Part shown: positions 27,326-36,410 of the stretch, piece by piece | How positions within the stretch are numbered: position 1 is the stretch's first letter | How the letters are laid out: every line of letters starts with the position of its first letter | Assembly: GCA_022340215.1 (NCBI GenBank) | Contig: JAJDOJ010000042.1 | Location: 1 to 47,451 of the forward strand | Origin: Gammaproteobacteria bacterium | GTDB lineage: Bacteria; Pseudomonadota; Gammaproteobacteria; JAJDOJ01 | Length of the DNA stretch: 47,451 nucleotides | Direction of reading: 5' to 3' | Notes under the pieces: generated by a model | Seen by the model: the letters and a program-made list of their open reading frames with translations, nothing else | Database searches by the model: none | Told to the model about the DNA's origin: nothing | Position numbers and translations under genes: made by a program

Positions 27326-28519
27326 ATGAACACACACCTCATGTTTAACTACGCACGACTCCCCTTGACGTTTGACCATGGACAAGGGGCGTGGCTGTGG
27401 GACACACAGGGCAAGCGTTACCTCGACGGCGTCAGCGGCATCGCGGTGTGCGGGCTCGGACACGCGCATCCTGCCGTCACCGCGGCCATCACGGATCAGG
27501 CCGGTCGGCTGCTGCACACCTCGAATCTCTATGGCGTCGCGGCGCAGGAGAATCTCGCCCGGCGGTTGTGCGCGGTCTCTGAAATGGATGCGGCATTCTT
27601 CTGCAACTCCGGTGCGGAGGCCAACGAGGCCGCGATCAAGCTCGCCCGTCTGTACGGTCATGGTCGTGGCATCTCGAGCCCGACCATCATCGTCATGGAG
27701 AACAGTTTTCACGGCCGTACCATGGCCACGCTCACCGCCACGGGGAATCGCAAGGTCCAGGCCGGTTTCGAGCCGTTGCTGGGCGGATTCACTCGCGTGC
27801 CGTACAACGACATCGCCGCCCTGAAGACGGTCGCCGCAAACAATCGGGACGTGGTCGCGATCCTGCTGGAACCCGCACAGGGAGAGGGCGGCGTGCGGAT
27901 CCCGGAGGTCGGGTATCTCGCCGGGGTTCGCAGGATCTGCGACACCAATGGCTGGCTGATGATGCTCGACGAGGTACAGACGGGCATGGGGCGGTCCGGC
28001 AAGTGGTTCGCCTGGCAGCACGAGGACGCCCGACCGGACGTCATGGCGCTGGCCAAGGCGCTGGGCAACGGGGTCCCCGTCGGCGCCTGCCTTGCGCAAG
28101 GCGAAGCGGCCCGGGTCTTTGGTCCGGGCAGCCACGGCTCCACCTTCGGGGGCAATCCACTCGCCTGTCGCGCGGCGCTCGCCGTCATCGACGTGATCCA
28201 GGGAGAGGATCTCTGCGAGCGCGCGGCAATCCTGGGGCAACGCATGCTGGATGGCCTGCGCGAGCGGCTCGCCCATCTGCCCGGGGTCACCGATATCCGG
28301 AGCAAGGGATTGATGCTAGGCATCGAGTTGCAGTCGGGCTGCACGTCACTGGTGACCGAGGCCATCGATGCCGGTTTGTTGATCAACGTCACCGCAGGCA
28401 ACGTGATCCGGCTCCTGCCTCCGCTGATCATCAGCAACGAAGAGGCCGATCTCATCGTCGACGGCGTTGCGGCACTCGTGGAACGGTTCGTCGAGTTCAC
28501 CGTCGCCGAATATGCCTGA
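27326..28519 (+). CDS. argD: Acetylornithine aminotransferase
   Basis: 397 residues. PLP enzyme of arginine synthesis, class III aminotransferase. Family motifs: [10 protein letters not shown] near residue 32, [26 protein letters not shown], the PLP lysine in [11 protein letters not shown], and [12 protein letters not shown]. No clear ribosome site precedes ATG 27326, whose leader follows directly on the sodB terminator. Overlaps argF by 8 bases. Confidence 0.95.
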   Translation: MNTHLMFNYARLPLTFDHGQGAWLWDTQGKRYLDGVSGIAVCGLGHAHPAVTAAITDQAGRLLHTSNLYGVAAQENLARRLCAVSEMDAAFFCNSGAEANEAAIKLARLYGHGRGISSPTIIVMENSFHGRTMATLTATGNRKVQAGFEPLLGGFTRVPYNDIAALKTVAANNRDVVAILLEPAQGEGGVRIPEVGYLAGVRRICDTNGWLMMLDEVQTGMGRSGKWFAWQHEDARPDVMALAKALGNGVPVGACLAQGEAARVFGPGSHGSTFGGNPLACRAALAVIDVIQGEDLCERAAILGQRMLDGLRERLAHLPGVTDIRSKGLMLGIELQSGCTSLVTEAIDAGLLINVTAGNVIRLLPPLIISNEEADLIVDGVAALVERFVEFTVAEYA

Positions 28520-29450
28520 GCCCCACCCTACAACCGCCCGCGGACACTTCCTGTCGCTACTCGATCTCGATGCCGATGCCCTGCGGGACCTGGTAAGACG
28601 CGCGATCGAACTGAAGGCCATGCGGGTGCGGAGCGAGCCCTACGAACCCCTGCGCGGCAAGGTCCTGGCGATGGTGTTCGAAAAGTCATCGACCCGCACT
28701 CGCGTATCATTCGAGGCAGGTATGGCGCAGTTCGGCGGCCACGCGATGTTTCTTTCGCCGCGTGATACACAGCTAGGGCGAGGCGAACCGATCGAGGACT
28801 CCGCGCGGGTCATCTCCCGAATGGCCGACGGTGTCCTGATCCGGACCTTCGAACACGACAAGCTTACGACCTTCGCCGCCCATTCGGTCGTTCCCGTGAT
28901 CAACGGCCTGACCGACCTATACCACCCCTGCCAGCTGCTGGCCGATATGCAGACCTGGTTCGAACACCGCGGGGAGATTGCGGGTGCAACCGTAGCCTGG
29001 GTGGGCGACGGCAACAACATGTGCAATTCCTATATCAACGCCGCGCGACGGTTCGATTTCAAACTGCGCATCGCCTGCCCCGAGGGTTACGCCCCCCCAA
29101 CAGAGGTGCTTTCCGCTGCCGGCAGCCGTGTCAGCCTTCACCACGATCCCCTCGAGGCGGTCGAGGACACGGACCTGGTCGTCACGGATGTCTGGGCGAG
29201 CATGGGGCAGGAAGGCGAACAGAACGCCAGGGCGACGGCCTTCGCGCGTTACCGGGTCGACCAGTCCATGATGTCCCGCGCCGGGCCGGACGCCCTTTTC
29301 ATGCATTGCCTGCCGGCCCACCGAGGCGAGGAAGTGACCGCCGACGTCCTAGAAGGACGGTGGAGCGTGGTCTGGGACGAGGCCGAGAATCGCCTGCATG
29401 CCCAAAAGGCACTGCTGGAGCGCCTGCTGGGCCAGCCACCGGCCCGATAG
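28512..29450 (+). CDS. argF: Ornithine carbamoyltransferase
   Basis: 312 residues from ATG 28512, which overlaps the argD stop. Transfers carbamoyl phosphate to ornithine to give citrulline. Carbamoyl-phosphate site [14 protein letters not shown] (ornithine/CP site), and the [11 protein letters not shown] motif typical of OTCases. Coupled to argD as a two-gene arginine operon. Confidence 0.96.
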   Translation: MPEPHPTTARGHFLSLLDLDADALRDLVRRAIELKAMRVRSEPYEPLRGKVLAMVFEKSSTRTRVSFEAGMAQFGGHAMFLSPRDTQLGRGEPIEDSARVISRMADGVLIRTFEHDKLTTFAAHSVVPVINGLTDLYHPCQLLADMQTWFEHRGEIAGATVAWVGDGNNMCNSYINAARRFDFKLRIACPEGYAPPTEVLSAAGSRVSLHHDPLEAVEDTDLVVTDVWASMGQEGEQNARATAFARYRVDQSMMSRAGPDALFMHCLPAHRGEEVTADVLEGRWSVVWDEAENRLHAQKALLERLLGQPPAR

Positions 29451-29502
29451 GGCGGAACAAGACCCGCCCCAACGCCTCAACACAAGTCGGCGAGAGCACA
29501 GG

Positions 29503-30297
29503 TCAGCCGAGTATCTCCTTCTCCACCTTCGCCATCTGTGCACTTGTGGCATGCCTGACATCCCTGCCCTCGACCATGTAAACGATGTATTCGCAGACGT
29601 TCTTGGCGTGGTCCGCCATGCGCTCAAAGGAGCGGGCGCACCAGAGCAGCTGCATGGCCGCAGAGATCTGCCTCGGGTCCTCCATCATAAAGGTCATCAG
29701 GGCTCGCATGATCGCCTCGGATTCCTCGTCGATCACGCTGTCCCGGTGAATGATCCGCAGGGCACCTTCCACGTCGACACGCGCGTAGGCATCCAGTGAT
29801 TCCCGCAACATCGCGCTCACCTGCTCCCCCAGGCGTTTGAGATCGATGACCTGCGATCTGCTCGCCATGCTCCGACCGCATCCCTGAACCGATTTCGCGA
29901 TACGCTTTACCTGATCGCCGATTCTTTCCAGATCCGTGATGGTCTTGATAACCACTATCAACAGCCGAAGATCGCTGGCCGCCGGCTGGCGCCGGGCGAT
30001 GATCTGGCTGCACGCCTCGTCGATCTCGAGCTCCATCCCGTTGATGCGACGGTCGGTGTTGATCACCCGCCCCGCCAGTTCTACGTCATTCTCGCACAGC
30101 GCCTGCAGGACATCGTCGAGCTGCATTTCCACCAGCCCGCCCATCGTCAGAACCCGGTTGCGCACGTCTTCGAGTTCCTGATTGAACTTCCGGGAGGTGT
30201 GCTGGGTAATATACTTCCGGTCCAGTCGCTCCATGGCCTCGGGAACCTCGCATGGTTCGGTTGAATCAACGTCTCCAAAGTTTAGTGGAGCCGACAT
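29503..30297 (-). CDS. phoU: PhoU-family phosphate signalling regulator (first copy)
   Basis: 264 residues. Two three-helix PhoU bundles. The metal-binding type motifs are D-L-R-L-L-I-V-V-I-K-T-I-T-D-L-E-R-I-G-D-Q and R-S-F-E-R-M-A-D-H-A-K-N-V-C-E-Y. Negative regulator linking PstB activity to PhoR. It is divergent from pstS and has an N-terminal extension of about 35 residues compared with the second PhoU at 35414. Its start may also be the internal Met before E-R-L-D-R-K (residue 22). Confidence 0.92.
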   Translation of the reverse strand: MSAPLNFGDVDSTEPCEVPEAMERLDRKYITQHTSRKFNQELEDVRNRVLTMGGLVEMQLDDVLQALCENDVELAGRVINTDRRINGMELEIDEACSQIIARRQPAASDLRLLIVVIKTITDLERIGDQVKRIAKSVQGCGRSMASRSQVIDLKRLGEQVSAMLRESLDAYARVDVEGALRIIHRDSVIDEESEAIMRALMTFMMEDPRQISAAMQLLWCARSFERMADHAKNVCEYIVYMVEGRDVRHATSAQMAKVEKEILG

Positions 30298-30562
30298 GAC
30301 ATTACTTTGCTTTTCCCTTCTCCTGCCCGATTGCCAGGCAGCGATCGCTGACCGGTGCCCTCGGTCGTCCTTCGCTTCCTAGCCGCCCCACGAAATACAG
30401 CTGTCACATTCCCGTTCCATAATTGAGCAGTCTGCAGGATGGCCGACACACGCCCGCGGGCACGTAAGACCGGGGTGTTCCGGGGCCGCGTCATCACTCT
30501 GACATATCGGGCCGTTACAACTGTGCGCTCCCAACCATACCAGTTCGTCAATGGAGAGCCAT
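30298..30562. promoter_or_regulatory. phoU-pstS divergent control region, possible Pho box
   Basis: 265 bases between two divergent phosphate genes. CTGTCAC at 30401 followed 11 bases later by CCGTTCC resembles a degraded pair of Pho-box half sites, and CTGACAT at 30499 has CTGTGCG 22 bases on. Neither is a clean CTGTCAT direct repeat. PhoB control is expected from the neighbours but only weakly supported here. Confidence 0.35.
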
Positions 30563-31621
30563 ATGAAGACGAGAACTCTGGCAATCGCGGCGTTGGCCGC
30601 GGTCACAAGTGGTGTTGCCGGCAATGCCCAGGCGGCACGCGACTACATCAGCATCGTGGGTTCGTCCACGGTATATCCCTTCGCGACAGTGGTGGCGGAG
30701 CAATTCGGCAAGTCCACGCAATTTAGCACACCGAAGGTCGAGTCGACGGGTTCGGGCGGCGGTCTGAAGCTGTTCTGCGCGGGTGTCGGTGTCGAACACC
30801 CGGATATCACAAACGCCTCGCGGCGAATCAAGTCATCCGAGATCAAGAACTGTGCCGAGAACGGCGTGAACGAGATCGTCGAGGTCAAGATCGGCTACGA
30901 CGGTATCGTCCTGGCCGATTCCAAGAAGGTTGGCCGGATGGATCTCACGCTGAAGGACGTCTACCTGGCGCTCGCCAAGAAGGTACCGGATCCCAAAGGC
31001 GGCGAGAAGCTCGTTCCCAACCCCTACAAGACCTGGGCCGAGGTCAACCCTTCGCTGCCCAAGTCCCCTATCGAGGTGCTCGGTCCACCTCCGACCTCCG
31101 GCACCCGCGACGCCTTCGTCGAACTGGCAATGGAAGGTGGATGCAAGAAGTTCGACTGGATTGCTGCCATGAAGAAGGCGGACAAGAGCCAGTACAAGTC
31201 CGTCTGCCATACCATTCGTGAAGACGGCGCTTACATCGAGGCCGGAGAGAACGACAACCTGATCGTGCAGAAACTGCAGGCGAATCCCAAGGCACTGGGC
31301 ATCTTCGGATTCAGCTTCCTTGACCAGAACGGTGACGTGATTCAGGGTTCCATGATCGACGGCGTCGAGCCCGACTTCGAGGCCATCGCCGACGGATCCT
31401 ACCCCTTGTCCCGTCCCCTGTACTTCTATGTCAAGAAGGCCCATATCGGCAGCGTACCCGGCATCAAGGAGTACCTCGCCGAGTTCACCAGCGAGCGCGC
31501 CTGGGGTGACGACGGCTACCTGACGGACAGAGGACTGATTCCGATGCCCGACGATGAACGCAAGCAGTTCAAGAAGAGCGTTGCAGGACTCGAGAACCTG
31601 AATACCGCCTCGGTTAAGTAA
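30563..31621 (+). CDS. pstS: PstS, periplasmic phosphate-binding protein
   Basis: 352 residues from ATG 30563 (GGAGAG at good spacing; the ATG at 30551 precedes the ribosome site). Signal peptide 1-24 (A-Q-A), then the phosphate-site motif I-V-G-S-S-T-V-Y-P-F, E-S-T-G-S-G-G-G, and P-T-S-G-T-R-D-A-F. High-affinity phosphate receptor that feeds PstCA. First gene of pstSCAB-phoU. Confidence 0.95.
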   Translation: MKTRTLAIAALAAVTSGVAGNAQAARDYISIVGSSTVYPFATVVAEQFGKSTQFSTPKVESTGSGGGLKLFCAGVGVEHPDITNASRRIKSSEIKNCAENGVNEIVEVKIGYDGIVLADSKKVGRMDLTLKDVYLALAKKVPDPKGGEKLVPNPYKTWAEVNPSLPKSPIEVLGPPPTSGTRDAFVELAMEGGCKKFDWIAAMKKADKSQYKSVCHTIREDGAYIEAGENDNLIVQKLQANPKALGIFGFSFLDQNGDVIQGSMIDGVEPDFEAIADGSYPLSRPLYFYVKKAHIGSVPGIKEYLAEFTSERAWGDDGYLTDRGLIPMPDDERKQFKKSVAGLENLNTASVK

Positions 31622-31633
31622 TACGCGCTCTGC

Positions 31634-31655
31634 GGAGGGCCCTGACGGGCCCTCC
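31634..31655 (+). terminator. Hairpin between pstS and pstC
   Basis: Perfect 9-bp stem GGAGGGCCC / GGGCCCTCC with loop TGAC, 12 bases past the pstS stop. Weak T content follows. Likely an attenuator or mRNA-stabilising hairpin that lets the binding protein be made in excess over the permease. Confidence 0.65.
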
Positions 31656-31679
31656 GTCACTTTGGGTTCCGGGTTTTCC

Positions 31680-33071
31680 ATGCAACCTTCAACACTGATT
31701 CCGATTCTCCTGATTCTGTCCGCGGCCGGATACTATCTGGGGCGAAAGCGGGCCCTCAGGGTCGGGAGCGAACAGGCCGGCGGGGTACGCAGACTGCACT
31801 CGCTGCCGAGCTACCACGGCTATCTCCTCGCCATCTGGGCCGCGCTACCCGCCCTTATCGTTCTCTCGGTGTGGCTGGCCATCGCACCGAAGATCATCAC
31901 GCATCTGGTCGTAGCGGGACTTTCACAGGACATACAGAACCTGCCCCCCGAACGGCTCGGTCTGGTAATGAACGATGTCCGCAACCTGGTGGAGGGCAAC
32001 ATCGTCTCGGGCGAGATCGACGAGACCATGAAAAATGCCGCTGCCCACTACACCCGGCTTCAGCAGACGGGCAATGCCGTCATCGCCGCGATTGCCCTGG
32101 CGCTTTCCGCAGGGGGGATCCTCCTGGGCTGGAAAATGGTCTCTCCACGTCTGAGGGCACGTCGTTATGTGGAGAAGGTCATTACCTTCGTGCTTATCAC
32201 CTGCTCGACCATCGCGATCTTCACCACGCTCGGCATCGTGCTGTCCCTGCTGTTCGAAGCGATGCGGTTCTTCCGGGCGATACCCATCACGGATTTCCTG
32301 TTCGGGCTCGAGTGGAGCCCCCAGACCGCCATTCGCGCCGACCAGGTCGGTGCCTCGGGTGCGTTCGGCACGGTACCCTTGTTCGCCGGCACCATGCTGA
32401 TCTCGCTGATCGCCATGCTGGTCGCCGTCCCCATCGGTCTGCTGTCGGCTATCTACCTCTCGGAATATGCCAGTGGCCACGTCCGTGCCGTGGTCAAACC
32501 CGTGCTCGAGATCCTCGCCGGCGTCCCCACCGTGGTGTACGGATTCTTTGCCGCTCTGACCGTCGCCCCAACCGTCCGGATCATCGGGGAGTCCATTGGT
32601 CTGACGGTTTCCTCGGAAAGCGCACTGGCCGCGGGACTGGTCATGGGCGTGATGATCATTCCATTCGTTTCGTCCCTATCGGACGATGTGATCAACGCCG
32701 TACCGCAGGCCATGCGGGACGGCTCCCTTGCGCTGGGGGCTACCCAGTCGGAAACGATCCGGCGCGTCATCTTCCCCGCAGCCCTCCCGGGGATCGTCGG
32801 CGGCATCCTGCTCGCGCTATCACGCGCTATCGGTGAAACGATGATCGTGGTCATGGCCGCCGGTTTGTCCGCCAATCTCACCGCCAACCCGCTGGAGGCG
32901 GTCACCACGGTGACGGTTCAGATCGTCACACTACTTACTGGCGACCAGGAATTCGACAGCCCCAAGACCCTCGCCGCGTTTGCACTGGGTCTGCTCCTGT
33001 TCACCATGACGCTGATACTCAATGTGATCGCGCTGCACGTCGTGCGCAAATACAGGGAACAGTATGAGTAG
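31680..33071 (+). CDS. pstC: PstC, phosphate ABC transporter permease
   Basis: 463 residues from ATG 31680 (a TTG at 31662 is possible). Longer than the E. coli type: an N-terminal part with two membrane helices and a periplasmic-like loop precedes the permease core. The core has six helices and the coupling motif E-T-I-R-R-V-I-F-P-A-A-L-P-G-I-V-G-G-I. Overlaps pstA by 8 bases. Confidence 0.93.
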   Translation: MQPSTLIPILLILSAAGYYLGRKRALRVGSEQAGGVRRLHSLPSYHGYLLAIWAALPALIVLSVWLAIAPKIITHLVVAGLSQDIQNLPPERLGLVMNDVRNLVEGNIVSGEIDETMKNAAAHYTRLQQTGNAVIAAIALALSAGGILLGWKMVSPRLRARRYVEKVITFVLITCSTIAIFTTLGIVLSLLFEAMRFFRAIPITDFLFGLEWSPQTAIRADQVGASGAFGTVPLFAGTMLISLIAMLVAVPIGLLSAIYLSEYASGHVRAVVKPVLEILAGVPTVVYGFFAALTVAPTVRIIGESIGLTVSSESALAAGLVMGVMIIPFVSSLSDDVINAVPQAMRDGSLALGATQSETIRRVIFPAALPGIVGGILLALSRAIGETMIVVMAAGLSANLTANPLEAVTTVTVQIVTLLTGDQEFDSPKTLAAFALGLLLFTMTLILNVIALHVVRKYREQYE

Positions 33072-34377
33072 GCAAAACCAGACCACCAATCGCGAGCCCC
33101 GGGTCAACAATCGCGAGAAGGTCCGCGGGAGCCTGAAGAAGCGCTATTCGGCCGAGAAACGTTTCCGTGCGTACGGCTTGGTCTCTATCCTGCTGGGCAT
33201 GGCGGCGGTCTCGACCCTGTTCCTGGACATCGTCGGCAAGGGCTATCCGGCGTTCAGTCAGACCTATATCAAGCTGGACATCCATTTCGAGCCTGACGAG
33301 GTCGACCCGGACGGTAACCGCAGCCAGCACAGCCTGAAGAATGGCAACTACGCCAGTCTCATCAAGGATTCGCTGCGTGCGGAGTTCCCGGGGGTCAAGG
33401 GCCGGCGCGACCAGCGCAAGCTCTATCGGCTGGTCAGTTCCAGTGCCGCCTACGAGCTGCAGCGGATGGTTCGTAGCGACCTCTCCCTGATCGGAGAGCG
33501 CCGCCAGGTCTGGTTACTGGCGAACGATGATGTGGACGTCTTCGTCAAGGGCAACATGGATCGGGACCTGCCGGAAGACGAGCGAAGACTCAGCGACAAG
33601 GAGATCTCGTGGATTGACTCCCTGGAGGCACAGGGTCGTATCGAACGCCGGTTCAACTGGGCCTTCTTCACATCCGGGGACTCCCGGGATCCGGAACTGG
33701 CCGGTATCGGCGGTGCGGCGATGGGTTCGCTGTTCACCCTGCTGGTGACTCTCGCGCTGTCCTTTCCCATCGGCATCGCCGCGGCGGTGTATCTGGAAGA
33801 GTTCGCACCGAAGAACCGGGTCACGGACTTCATCGAGGTCAATATCAACAATCTGGCCGCGGTGCCCTCCATCGTGTTCGGACTTCTCGGGCTCACGATG
33901 TTCATTCAGTTTTTCGGACTGCCCCGTTCGGCTCCCATCGTGGGGGGGCTGGTCCTGGCGTTGATGACCCTGCCAACGATCATCATCGCCAGCCGGGCCT
34001 CGCTCAAATCCGTACCGCCATCGATTCGCGAGGCCGCACTGGGTATGGGGGCCTCGAAGATGCAGATGATCGGTCACCACGTTCTGCCCCTGGCCATGCC
34101 GGGCATGCTCACTGGTACGATCATCGGTATGGCTCAGGCACTGGGGGAATCGGCCCCGTTGCTGATGATCGGCATGGTGGCGTTCATCGTCGACATCCCC
34201 GGGGGACCGATGGACCCGTCGACGGTGCTCCCGGTGCAGATCTATCTGTGGGCGGACAGCCCGGAGCGGGCCTTCGTGGAAAAAACCTCCGCGGCGATCA
34301 TGGTGCTGCTGGCGTTCCTCATTGCGATGAATACGACCGCCGTGATCCTGCGGAAGCGATTCGAACGGCGCTGGTGA
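33064..34377 (+). CDS. pstA: PstA, phosphate ABC transporter permease with DUF3333-type N-terminal domain
   Basis: 437 residues, about 140 longer than E. coli PstA. A first membrane helix (about 38-58) is followed by a ~150-residue soluble domain of the DUF3333 type, then the permease core with the coupling motif A-A-L-G-M-G-A-S-K-M-Q-M-I-G-H-H-V-L-P-L. The extra domain would face the periplasm; its role is unknown. The start overlaps the pstC stop. Confidence 0.93.
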   Translation: MSRQNQTTNREPRVNNREKVRGSLKKRYSAEKRFRAYGLVSILLGMAAVSTLFLDIVGKGYPAFSQTYIKLDIHFEPDEVDPDGNRSQHSLKNGNYASLIKDSLRAEFPGVKGRRDQRKLYRLVSSSAAYELQRMVRSDLSLIGERRQVWLLANDDVDVFVKGNMDRDLPEDERRLSDKEISWIDSLEAQGRIERRFNWAFFTSGDSRDPELAGIGGAAMGSLFTLLVTLALSFPIGIAAAVYLEEFAPKNRVTDFIEVNINNLAAVPSIVFGLLGLTMFIQFFGLPRSAPIVGGLVLALMTLPTIIIASRASLKSVPPSIREAALGMGASKMQMIGHHVLPLAMPGMLTGTIIGMAQALGESAPLLMIGMVAFIVDIPGGPMDPSTVLPVQIYLWADSPERAFVEKTSAAIMVLLAFLIAMNTTAVILRKRFERRW

Positions 34378-34477
34378 GGCACGTGTGACGAAGGCATCGT
34401 TCAGAGTCGGATGCTTGTGAATTCCCGGCGCACCGAAAGCGCGTTGTAAGAATGCAAGTGAAAGTCGAGGTAGGACC

Positions 34478-35353
34478 ATGGAAACCATAGCGGATTCGAT
34501 CGGCGCCCCGGGTCTGACAACCGCCGGCGAGGACATGGCGGCGGAAGAAAAGATTGGCCGCGAGCATCGAAGGACAGTGGGCGAGGTCACCTCGGCCAAC
34601 CCCTCGATGTCGTGCCGCAACGTGAGCGTCTACTATGGAGAAAAGATGGGCGTCGAGGACATCAATCTCGACGTCGGCAAAAATGAGGTCATCTCCATGA
34701 TAGGCCCCTCGGGCTGCGGCAAGTCGACCTTGCTGCGGTGCCTGAATCGCATGAACGATACCATCGACGGGTGTCGCGTCACCGGCGAGATCCTGCTCGA
34801 TGGGCAGGACACCTATGGGCGTGATATGGACGTGGTCGAGCTGCGTGCGCGGGTCGGCATGGTGTTCCAGAAACCCAACCCCTTTCCCAAGACGGTCTAC
34901 GAAAATGTCGCCTACGGACCCCGGATACACGGACTGACCGAAACCCGTGCCGAGCTGGACGACCTGGTCGAGGAGAGCCTGAAAAGGGCCGCATTGTGGG
35001 ATGAGGTGAAAGACCGCCTCGACAGCCCCGGGACCGGCCTTTCCGGCGGACAACAGCAACGCCTGTGTATCGCGCGCGCGATCGCCGTGAGCCCCGAGGT
35101 CATCCTGATGGACGAACCGGCCTCGGCGCTGGATCCCATCGCCACGGCAAAGATCGAGGAGTTGATCGACGAGTTGCGGGCGCATTTCTCCATCGCCATC
35201 GTCACCCACTCCATGCAGCAGGCCGCCCGCGTGTCACAACGCACGGCGTACTTTCATCTAGGCAACCTGATCGAGATCGGTGAGACCTCCCAGATTTTCA
35301 CCAATCCGCGGCACAAGCTGACGGAAGACTACATCACCGGCCGTTTCGGTTAG
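34478..35353 (+). CDS. pstB: PstB, phosphate ABC transporter ATPase
   Basis: 291 residues; ribosome site GAGGTAGGA. Walker [11 protein letters not shown]-loop V-F-Q-K-P-N-P-F-P (typical of PstB), signature L-S-G-G-Q-Q-Q-R, Walker [13 protein letters not shown]. An N-terminal extension of about 40 residues is not needed for the fold. Powers phosphate import and takes part in PhoU-PhoR signalling. Confidence 0.96.
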   Translation: METIADSIGAPGLTTAGEDMAAEEKIGREHRRTVGEVTSANPSMSCRNVSVYYGEKMGVEDINLDVGKNEVISMIGPSGCGKSTLLRCLNRMNDTIDGCRVTGEILLDGQDTYGRDMDVVELRARVGMVFQKPNPFPKTVYENVAYGPRIHGLTETRAELDDLVEESLKRAALWDEVKDRLDSPGTGLSGGQQQRLCIARAIAVSPEVILMDEPASALDPIATAKIEELIDELRAHFSIAIVTHSMQQAARVSQRTAYFHLGNLIEIGETSQIFTNPRHKLTEDYITGRFG

Positions 35354-35413
35354 GCACGATTCACCGATATCCCGGTCCCGATGATCCATACCCCCACAGG
35401 AGGGTCGCCCACG

Positions 35414-36139
35414 ATGAGCGAGGCCAATGAAGGACATACGGTGAAGCGCTACGACGCCGAACTCGCCCGGCTGAGGGAACTCGTCCTCGAGATGGGCGGG
35501 CTGGTCATCAGTCAGACCGAGAAGGCCGTCAGGGCACTCCGCAAACAGGATCTGGACGAGGCACGACTGGTCGAGAAGCGTGAACCCACCGTCAACGAAT
35601 ACGACCTCCTGGCAGAGAAGGAGATGAACAGGATCATCGCCCTGCGCCAGCCGGTAGCCGGGGACCTGCGCCTGATCATTGGCGTATCCAAGTCCATTTC
35701 CGATCTGGAGCGGATCGGCGACGAGGCGCTCAAGATCGCGAGGATCGCCATACGTCTGTACGACAGTGACGAAAGTTCACCGAACAAGAAACTGCTGCGC
35801 GATGTCAAGATTATGTGCGGGATCGCCACAGAGATGTTGCGCTCGGCACTCGACGCCTTCGACACCATGGATATGGAACGTGCGATCGAGATCGCCAAAG
35901 AGGACGATGAACTCGACAACGAGTTTCAGTCTGCGACGCGCAGGCTGACCACCTACGTCATGGAGGACTCACGCAACATGGGCCACGCGATGAACATCCT
36001 GCTGGTGGTCAAGGCCCTGGAACGGATCGGAGACCACGCCAAGAACATCGCCGAGTACGTCGTCTTTCTCGTCAAGGGCAGGGACGTGCGGCACGTCGCG
36101 AGCGATCGGATCGAGGCCGAGTCCCTGAGAGAGACCTAG
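35414..36139 (+). CDS. phoU: PhoU, phosphate signalling regulator (second copy)
   Basis: 241 residues from ATG 35414, behind AGGAGGG. Two PhoU bundles with D-L-R-L-I-I-G-V-S-K-S-I-S-D-L-E-R-I-G-D-E and K-A-L-E-R-I-G-D-H-A-K-N-I-A-E-Y. Last gene of the pst operon, the standard position. The stop codon TAG lies in the CTAG end of repeat B copy 2. Length is normal, so the repeat did not shorten the protein. Confidence 0.95.
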   Translation: MSEANEGHTVKRYDAELARLRELVLEMGGLVISQTEKAVRALRKQDLDEARLVEKREPTVNEYDLLAEKEMNRIIALRQPVAGDLRLIIGVSKSISDLERIGDEALKIARIAIRLYDSDESSPNKKLLRDVKIMCGIATEMLRSALDAFDTMDMERAIEIAKEDDELDNEFQSATRRLTTYVMEDSRNMGHAMNILLVVKALERIGDHAKNIAEYVVFLVKGRDVRHVASDRIEAESLRET

Positions 36140-36303
36140 GAGCCTGTCGGATTTAGGAACAATCTACTGCGCTGATGGGAGAGCGGCCAAAAAATCCCCG
36201 ATTCCTCGTTGCGTAGGCCCACTATGCGCCTCGAAATCGTGAACTGTTTGTCTCGCTCTCCCACCATGCTCGCTACGATCGCCTAAATCCGACAGGCTCC
36301 TAG
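36135..36303. repeat. Repeat family B, copy 2
   Basis: 169-bp element with terminal inverted repeats starting CTAGGAGCCTGTCGGATTTAG and flanked by CTAG. Nearly identical to 17026-17196 with a few substitutions and one fewer A. It begins inside the last codons of phoU and provides its TAG stop. Confidence 0.9.
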
Positions 36304-36410
36304 AACCACAATGCGACAACCGTATAAATCCCGTTTGGTACTCCGAATACACAAAAAACCCTCTCACGGTCGTACCCATCTGCCCGACCTGCCGAGAGAC
36401 AACGTGCGAA

